A stretch of 64,000 bases of DNA from CALGDE01 sp964655355. Its GTDB lineage: Bacteria; Cyanobacteriota; Cyanobacteriia; CACIAM-69d. A program made the position numbers and the translations under genes. Location: positions 1-64,000 of the forward strand of contig CAZZMD010000021.1 of the NCBI GenBank assembly GCA_964655355.1, read 5' to 3'. The notes beneath the pieces are model-generated. The model was given only the letters and a program-made list of their open reading frames with translations, made no database searches and was not told the DNA's origin. Within the stretch, counting starts at the first letter, position 1, and each line of letters starts with the position of its first letter. Positions 59,089 through 64,000 of this stretch are shown in pieces.

Positions 59089-59200
59089 CAGAGTGCTCAA
59101 GCCATGGACGAGGTTAGGACCTCGATTGTCAGGGATGGGGAACTTAATGCTGAAACTGTTTGGGTTAATGCAACGTCACCAGGCTTAAGACTGTCTTAAT

Positions 59201-59244
59201 AAATGGTGCGTAAGTGGTGCATAAATGGTGCTCAACGGGTGCTT
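59201..59244. repeat. 4 x 11 bp tandem array
   Basis: AAATGGTGCGT, AAGTGGTGCAT, AAATGGTGCTC and AACGGGTGCTT. Core GGTGC recurs with 11-bp phasing, about one helical turn, 220 bp before the DUF2949 start. Confidence 0.88.
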
Positions 59245-59462
59245 ACTCCTTTGACCTTGGGTAACTTCGTGGCAGTTCCGAGCCGGATGATGGTTCATGA
59301 CGGACGGCGCTTCAGCCAGGTTGGATTCATCCTGTTGAACAGTTTAGAAATTGGCTCACTCCTAAGCCGGTGCGTCTGCAGTCAGTGTCATCCTACGGTT
59401 GTCAACCGTGGAATCCCCAGATATTTGATGTGGTATCTGGTGTTGTTTTCGGAGCGTGTGCC

Positions 59463-59750
59463 ATGTGTAAGAATTTAGCCCCCATTAAAGATTTTCTGCG
59501 GACTGAATTATTGTTGTCACCCGCTGCGATCGAGATTGCCCTGGGGCAGTGGCAGCGAGAACAGGGACCATTGCCGGCCATTCTCTGGCGCTATGGGTTG
59601 GTGACACTGGATCAGCTGACCCAGATATTCGATTGGATGGAGCAACAGGGGAGGCGGGGAGAGCTAGCATCCGCGGATCGATGCTCGTCCTGCTCTTCCC
59701 CTCAGCCCAGCTCCATCCAACGACCGTCCACCATGCTGAATGACCGCTAG
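59463..59750 (+). CDS. DUF2949 family protein
   Basis: A small protein of 95 residues in the cyanobacterial DUF2949 family, of unknown function. The conserved core is PIKDFLRTELLLSPAAIEIA, then QGPLPAILWRYGLVTLDQL with QIFDWMEQQ, which looks like a small helical bundle similar to the N-terminal domain of type II secretion ATPases (inference). The last 30 residues are Ser/Arg-rich and not conserved. The ATG at 59463 has GGAG 8 bp upstream; the longer frame from 59370 is not favoured. Its TAG stop overlaps the stop of the convergent aminotransferase gene in a CTAG palindrome. Confidence 0.85.
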   Translation: MCKNLAPIKDFLRTELLLSPAAIEIALGQWQREQGPLPAILWRYGLVTLDQLTQIFDWMEQQGRRGELASADRCSSCSSPQPSSIQRPSTMLNDR

Positions 59751-60895
59751 CTCGCCAGTTGAGCGGCTGCCGCAGCAACCCCTGCCCCCGGTGTGAAGTC
59801 CGTGGCTCCCAGTTCGGTGAGGCTGGCCTCTAGGGCGGCGATCGCATTCAATACATCGCGATCGCAGACAAATCCTAGATGTCCCATTCGGAAAATCTTG
59901 CCTTTGAGGTGATCCTGACCGCCAGCCAGGGCAATATCAAAGCGCTTTTTCATCACGGACCGGACGCCTTCCGCTTCCACCGTGGACGGGATAACCGCCG
60001 TTACTGCCGGGCTGGCATTCTCATCCGCTGCCAACAGGGGCAGGTTCAAGGCTTTCATGGCGGCACGGGCGGCGTTCTGAAGGCGGTTATGGCGGGAGAA
60101 GATGCCGTCCAGCCCTTCTTTTTTCATCATTTGCAATGCCACTTGCAGGCCAAAGACGAGGTTGACCGGTGGTGTAAATGGGGTCGTATCCTTGGCGGCG
60201 CTTTTCCGATATTTGCCCAAATCTAGATAGAACCGGGGCAGGGTTGCCGTTTCATAGGCGGCCCATGCTTTTTCGCTGACGGCGACAAATCCCAATCCCG
60301 GCGGCATCATATAGCCTTTTTGGGAGCCGGAGCCCACCACGTCTAAGCCCCACTCGTCCATGGGGACGCTGATGGCTCCCAAACTGGTCACGGCGTCGGC
60401 CATCATCAATGCGCCGTGGGCCTTTGTTAGTTTGGCGATCGCCTCTAGGTCGTTCAATACCCCGGTGGAGGTTTCGCTGTGGGTGACGATGACTGCCTTA
60501 ATTGTTTTTTCCGTGTCGGCGGTTAGGGCTGCTTCAAATTCCGCTACGTCTAGGGGCTTTCCCCATTCCGCTTTGATCCAATCCACGTTGACGCCATAGG
60601 CTTCCGCTACGAGACCCCAGCGCTCGCCAAATTTACCGTTGGACCCCACCAGCACGCGATCGCCGGCACTCAAAAAGTTGATGATGCCCGCTTCCATGGC
60701 ACCGGTGCCGCTGGCCGCCAACGTCAGGACATCGCTTTGGGTTTGGTGCAGCCATTTCAGGTTTGCGGTCACCTCTGCAAAAATTTCACTAAATTCGCCG
60801 CTGCGATGACCAATGGTGTGCTTGGCCTGGGCCAGCAGCACCGGCTCGGGCACTGGCGTGGGACCGGGGATCATCAACATCAGCTTATTGTCCAT
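59747..60895 (-). CDS. Class V aminotransferase (alanine/serine-glyoxylate type)
   Basis: A PLP enzyme of the alanine-glyoxylate/serine-glyoxylate aminotransferase group, 382 residues. It begins MLMIPGPTPVPEPVL, contains FSEIFAEVTANLKWLHQT, the strand MMADAVTSLGAISVPMDEWG with the cofactor Asp, and the PLP lysine in GSGSQKGYMMPPGLGF. In cyanobacteria this protein was once annotated as the 42-kDa subunit of a soluble hydrogenase; a role in the photorespiratory glycolate pathway, turning glyoxylate to glycine, is more likely. Starts at 60895, 60880 and 60874 are all possible. Confidence 0.93.
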   Translation of the reverse strand: MDNKLMLMIPGPTPVPEPVLLAQAKHTIGHRSGEFSEIFAEVTANLKWLHQTQSDVLTLAASGTGAMEAGIINFLSAGDRVLVGSNGKFGERWGLVAEAYGVNVDWIKAEWGKPLDVAEFEAALTADTEKTIKAVIVTHSETSTGVLNDLEAIAKLTKAHGALMMADAVTSLGAISVPMDEWGLDVVGSGSQKGYMMPPGLGFVAVSEKAWAAYETATLPRFYLDLGKYRKSAAKDTTPFTPPVNLVFGLQVALQMMKKEGLDGIFSRHNRLQNAARAAMKALNLPLLAADENASPAVTAVIPSTVEAEGVRSVMKKRFDIALAGGQDHLKGKIFRMGHLGFVCDRDVLNAIAALEASLTELGATDFTPGAGVAAAAAQLAS

Positions 60896-60984
60896 GGGGC
60901 TGCCTCGTGGGGGTGTGCTCGGTGGTTATTTTTCGTTAACGGATAGGAGAAAATTGTACGGCCGGCCGCCCACTCCCTAACATT

Positions 60985-61006
60985 GAATTAATTGGGAATT
61001 AATTGG
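60985..61006. repeat. 2 x 11 bp perfect tandem duplication
   Basis: GAATTAATTGG twice in succession, followed by a partial CAATTG. It lies between the divergent aminotransferase and DUF2854 genes. Confidence 0.92.
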
Positions 61007-61151
61007 CAATTGTTTCCTCAAACGCTGGGCTCACACCCGTCTCCCCCATCCATCGCTTTTGATTCTGACGCCAGTGAACGTAACTAAATGTAAACTGTCT
61101 AAATAGATTGACCGCGGGACGCGGACTGTTGCGCTTATAAGGAACGGCTTT

Positions 61152-61751
61152 ATGTTTGGAAAAATCCCCTTGTCCTGGGTATTGTTGGTTGTCGGTTTTG
61201 GGCTGACGGCTACTGGCTTTTGGGCCTATGCCACTGGGAATTCAACGTTGAATCTGGTGGGGTTTTTCTATGGTATTCCGGTGTTGTTGGGGGGCGCTGC
61301 CCTTAAGGCCGCAGAGTTGAAGCCAGTGCCCTACAAGGAAAAAACTGTCGGAAAGGTGCTGGAGCTGCGTAACGCCCAGGCGACGGATACTCAGAATCAG
61401 GTGCGCAAGGATGTTACTCGCTTCCGCTATGGGCAAGAAGCTCATTTGGATTTGGCCCTGGAGCGGTTGGGGTTGAGCCCTACCGATGAGGAGCGTCCGG
61501 TGTTGCATTCCATTGTGGAGGGCGATCGCGACGGTCAGTATGAGTTGACTCTGTCTTTTGCGTCTCCTTACATCGATTTTGCGATCTGGGAAGAGAAGCG
61601 GGAGAAAATTGAGCGCTTTTTTGGACCGGATATTACCGCTGCGGTGAGCCACGGGGAAGAAATTACCCTGAAGGATGGGGATAAGCTGACTTTGATCGAT
61701 GTGGCGCTGACGAAGGCGGCGGCGACGGCGACCGTGGAGTCTGCGGCGTAG
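61152..61751 (+). CDS. DUF2854 family membrane protein
   Basis: A 199-residue protein of the DUF2854 family, conserved in cyanobacteria and plastid-bearing organisms, function unknown. Two transmembrane helices are at the N-terminus (LSWVLLVVGFGLTATGFWAY and LVGFFYGIPVLLGGAALKA). The soluble part has LRNAQATDTQNQVRKDVTRF, then YGQEAHLDLALERLGL and SPYIDFAIWEEKREKIERFF. Its stop codon is followed at once by the GTG of cobB, so the two genes form a tightly coupled operon. Confidence 0.9.
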   Translation: MFGKIPLSWVLLVVGFGLTATGFWAYATGNSTLNLVGFFYGIPVLLGGAALKAAELKPVPYKEKTVGKVLELRNAQATDTQNQVRKDVTRFRYGQEAHLDLALERLGLSPTDEERPVLHSIVEGDRDGQYELTLSFASPYIDFAIWEEKREKIERFFGPDITAAVSHGEEITLKDGDKLTLIDVALTKAAATATVESAA

Positions 61752-63209
61752 GTGACGGGAGTTCCAACCCTAGTTATTGGCGGCACCCATAGCGGTGTAG
61801 GAAAAACGTCCGTTGCGTTGGGGCTGATGCGTGCCTTTTCTCGGCGAGGATTACGGGTCCAGGCCTTTAAGGTGGGACCCGATTTTATCGATCCTGGCCA
61901 TCACACTCTGGCCACAGGGCGGCGATCGCACAATCTGGACGGCTGGATGATTCCCCCGGCGGTCAATCAAAAAATCTTTCGGGACGCGACCCAGGATGCG
62001 GATTTGGCGATCGTTGAAGGGGTGATGGGCCTGTTCGACGGGTATGGGATGGGGGAGCAGGGCAGTACGGCCGAACTCGCAAAATTGCTGGGGGCGTCGG
62101 TGGTGTTGGTGATGGATGCCCAGGGGATGGGGCGTAGCGCGGCGGCGTTGCTCCAGGGATTTCAGCGGTTTGATCCGGCAGTGAATTTCTTGGGGGCGAT
62201 CTTGAATCGGGTGGGGAGCGATCGCCATCGGGCGTGGATTCAACGGGCTTGTGAGGCGGACAATCTCCAGCAGGCTCAAAATCTTGAAAATGACACCATG
62301 GCTATTCTTGGCGGGCTCCCCCGTCAGGATGCGTTACACATTCCTCGCCGCCATTTGGGGCTGGTGTTGGGGGGCGAAGATGAGACGGATCCGGAGGATG
62401 GCGATCGCCTGGATCGATTGGGGCAATGGGTGGAGCATTATCTAGATCTGGATCAGCTCTATCACAGTGCCAAAACCTATCCCGCCAAAACTTCCTTAGA
62501 CAGAACTTCCTTAGACAGAACTGCCGATGGTGCTTCTTGGGTTGGATCCTTCCCCCGAGGATCGACCGTAAAAATTGGGGTGGCCCGCGATCGCGCCTTT
62601 TGTTTTCACTATGAATACAATTTGGCGCTGCTGAGGAATCTGGGGGCAGAGTTAGTCGAATTCTCCCCGTTGACCGCTTCCCGGCTTCCTGATGGTTTGT
62701 GTGGTCTCTATTTTGCGGGGGGCTATCCCGAACTCCACGCCGAGATGCTTAGCCATAACCGTCCCCTACGGCAGCAAATTGCAGATCTCAGCCGGGCGGG
62801 ATTGCCGATTTATGGGGAATGTGGCGGGCTGATGTACTTGAGTCAGGGGGTCACCGATGCTGCCGGCAACCGGTCTCCCATGGTGGGGGCGTTGCCTTTT
62901 GAGATTGTGATGGGCGATCGCCCTACCCTCGGCTACAAAGAAGTGCAATGGACTGGACCGGACGGCTGGTTCCCCCCTGATGTCACCGCGCGGGGACACT
63001 GCTTCCACTATTCCCAACTCAGCATTGCCTCGCCTACCCCTGCACTCGGCTATGGCTATCGCCTCAAATCCTCCCAGTGTAAGGTTCAACAGGAAGGATA
63101 TTTGCATCGAAATACCTTGGCGAGCTATGTCCATTTGCATTGGGGAAGCTGTCCCGATTGGGCGCGATCGTGGCTAGCGTTATGTCGCCGTAGTTCTGTG
63201 GTTTCCTGA
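61752..63209 (+). CDS. cobB: Cobyrinate a,c-diamide synthase
   Basis: CobB/CbiA amidates the a and c carboxylates of cobyrinic acid in cobalamin (or pseudocobalamin) synthesis, using glutamine and ATP. The 485-residue protein has an N-terminal ATP-binding domain with GGTHSGVGKTSVALGLM and PDFIDPGHHTLATGR, then EGVMGLFDGYG. The C-terminal class I amidotransferase domain has the nucleophile in IYGECGGLMYL and a downstream His in LASYVHLHWGS. The start is GTG, zero bases after the DUF2854 stop. The linker between domains (about 247-257) contains a perfect 2 x 15 bp duplication. Confidence 0.95.
   Translation: MTGVPTLVIGGTHSGVGKTSVALGLMRAFSRRGLRVQAFKVGPDFIDPGHHTLATGRRSHNLDGWMIPPAVNQKIFRDATQDADLAIVEGVMGLFDGYGMGEQGSTAELAKLLGASVVLVMDAQGMGRSAAALLQGFQRFDPAVNFLGAILNRVGSDRHRAWIQRACEADNLQQAQNLENDTMAILGGLPRQDALHIPRRHLGLVLGGEDETDPEDGDRLDRLGQWVEHYLDLDQLYHSAKTYPAKTSLDRTSLDRTADGASWVGSFPRGSTVKIGVARDRAFCFHYEYNLALLRNLGAELVEFSPLTASRLPDGLCGLYFAGGYPELHAEMLSHNRPLRQQIADLSRAGLPIYGECGGLMYLSQGVTDAAGNRSPMVGALPFEIVMGDRPTLGYKEVQWTGPDGWFPPDVTARGHCFHYSQLSIASPTPALGYGYRLKSSQCKVQQEGYLHRNTLASYVHLHWGSCPDWARSWLALCRRSSVVS
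62490..62519. repeat. 2 x 15 bp perfect in-frame duplication in cobB
   Basis: ACTTCCTTAGACAGA occurs twice in succession and encodes Thr-Ser-Leu-Asp-Arg twice in the interdomain linker. Confidence 0.95.
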
Positions 63210-63244
63210 CACTGGCTTCCTGACACTGGTCTCCCGACATTGCT
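63203..63244. repeat. 3 x 14 bp tandem repeat over the cobB stop
   Basis: TTCCTGACACTGGC, TTCCTGACACTGGT and a diverged CTCCCGACATTGCT. The cobB TGA stop is in the first copy and is repeated in the second. Confidence 0.9.
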
Positions 63245-63261
63245 GAAGTCGTTGCCCTGCT

Positions 63262-63993
63262 TTAGCAAGCGAATTTCCGAATCGAATCATTTTTTCCAAT
63301 CACCACGATCACCATATCCGCTTTTAGTTGTTGCTCTGGATCCGGATTGACATCAAACTCACCGACGCCTAGGGGATTTTCTTCTCCAATCTCTTCCGAA
63401 CAGGTCCCCACCGCCAAAACATTGATGCCATGTTCTGCCCGTAAATTGAGTTCCATCAGCGTTTTGCCATGGAAGGCCTTGGGTACCACCATTTCCACAA
63501 CGCTGCTGTGGGGATCAAGCTCTAATCGTTCCAATACATTGGGCTGGGTGAGCGATCGCGCCACTTCGCATCCCATTTCATATTCCGGAAAAATCACCAA
63601 ATCGGCCCCGACCTTATTCAGCAATTTGCCGTGAATATCGGACGATGCTTTCGCAATAACAGATTCTACGCCTGCATCTTTCAAGTTCAAGGTGGTGATC
63701 ACGCTGGCTTCGATGTAGTTGCCGATCGCCACAATCACCGTGTCGAATTCCAACACTCCTGCTTCTTCTAAGGCTTCGGGATCAGTGCTATCCAATTCAA
63801 GGGCATGGGAAACAATATGGGCATTGATGGCCTGGGCGACTGATTTTCTGCCCTGATCAATGCCCAAGACTTCGTAGCCCATCCCATGGAGGGTCTGGCA
63901 AACGGCTCGCCCAAATCGCCCCAGCCCAATGACGGCAAATTGCTTTTTCTGAGTGCGTAGGTGCCGCAAAAATTTCAATGAAGATAGGTTCAC
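63262..63993 (-). CDS. KtrA/TrkA-type potassium uptake RCK protein
   Basis: A cytosolic gating subunit of a K+ transporter, 243 residues. It has the RCK-N Rossmann motif FAVIGLGRFGRAVCQTLHGM with a downstream acidic end at VLGIDQGRKSV, the segment DTVIVAIGNYIEASVITTLN, and an RCK-C domain (VVEMVVPKAFHGKTLMEL). The cyanobacterial partner would be the membrane subunit KtrB, which normally lies next to it; on the minus strand it would be beyond position 64000. The start is a GTG at 63993, seven bases from the window edge, so a longer N-terminus cannot be excluded. Confidence 0.88.
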   Translation of the reverse strand: MNLSSLKFLRHLRTQKKQFAVIGLGRFGRAVCQTLHGMGYEVLGIDQGRKSVAQAINAHIVSHALELDSTDPEALEEAGVLEFDTVIVAIGNYIEASVITTLNLKDAGVESVIAKASSDIHGKLLNKVGADLVIFPEYEMGCEVARSLTQPNVLERLELDPHSSVVEMVVPKAFHGKTLMELNLRAEHGINVLAVGTCSEEIGEENPLGVGEFDVNPDPEQQLKADMVIVVIGKNDSIRKFAC

Positions 63994-64000
63994 AGGAGTG

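Larger units (their letters stand above)
58959..59462. other. Divergent region upstream of hisB and the DUF2949 gene
   Basis: A 504-bp gap with two tandem arrays (59063-59088 and 59201-59244). Frames crossing it show no recognisable protein. Promoters of both genes are expected here. Confidence 0.6.

Overview
The window is a chromosomal stretch from a phycobilisome-bearing cyanobacterium. The HIP1 octamer GCGATCGC occurs throughout, in genes and between them. Several genes are cyanobacterial hallmarks: nblA (phycobilisome degradation), cpcT (bilin lyase), pxcA/cemA, an NTRC-type thioredoxin reductase-thioredoxin fusion, a TLP40-like lumenal cyclophilin, bifunctional hisIE, and families largely confined to cyanobacteria (DUF3370, DUF2949, DUF2854, DUF6816, GUN4-like). 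I cannot assign a genus from sequence alone. No prophage, CRISPR array, insertion sequence or rRNA operon was seen, and genes are scattered singly on both strands with few operons.

Layout. 0-8 kb, mostly minus strand: uvrA, a membrane permease translationally coupled to a secreted DUF6816 protein, a Uma2-type nuclease, hemC and a REC-GAF-like response regulator. 8.6-12.5 kb: smc with an acidic insertion. 12.7-19.4 kb: an 11-12-repeat LRR protein, a decayed TPR fragment, a DUF3370 exported protein, an AddB/RecC-like P-loop protein and pxcA. 19.4-28.8 kb: rbgA, a KirBac-type K+ channel, rsmD, a lipoprotein, an NAD-dependent epimerase, an ECF-type ATPase, a TPR protein, accB, efp and the cyclophilin. 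29-36 kb: hisIE, sdhA, a probable structured RNA, nblA with a leader mini-ORF, a one-pass membrane protein and NTRC. 36-45 kb: two tRNA-Leu genes (CAA, CAG), an M48 protease, murA, a SpoU methyltransferase, enolase, then a more AT-rich patch with a GUN4-like protein, a lipoprotein and a tandem-DEP protein. 45-64 kb: FTR1 iron permease, cpcT, serS, a GNAT enzyme, a CaCA antiporter overlapping a nucleotidyltransferase, pepF, murI, an ADP-ribosylglycohydrolase, a RecB-like nuclease, hup, hisB, DUF2949, a class V aminotransferase, DUF2854-cobB and a KtrA-type RCK protein.

The most unusual signal is not a gene. About 28 separate, mutually unrelated short tandem duplications (unit 9-17 bp, 2-4 copies) lie in this 64 kb. 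Most sit at gene boundaries, on stop codons or within a few bases of start codons. Those inside genes have units of 12 or 15 bp and so keep the frame. Four lie within 211 bp at the start of the cyclophilin gene, and two are 4 x 11 bp arrays either side of hisB. The second notable object is a roughly 290-nt minus-strand region (31646-31941) of consecutive stem-loops ending in a strong intrinsic terminator, which I could not match to tmRNA, RNase P RNA, SRP RNA or 6S RNA.
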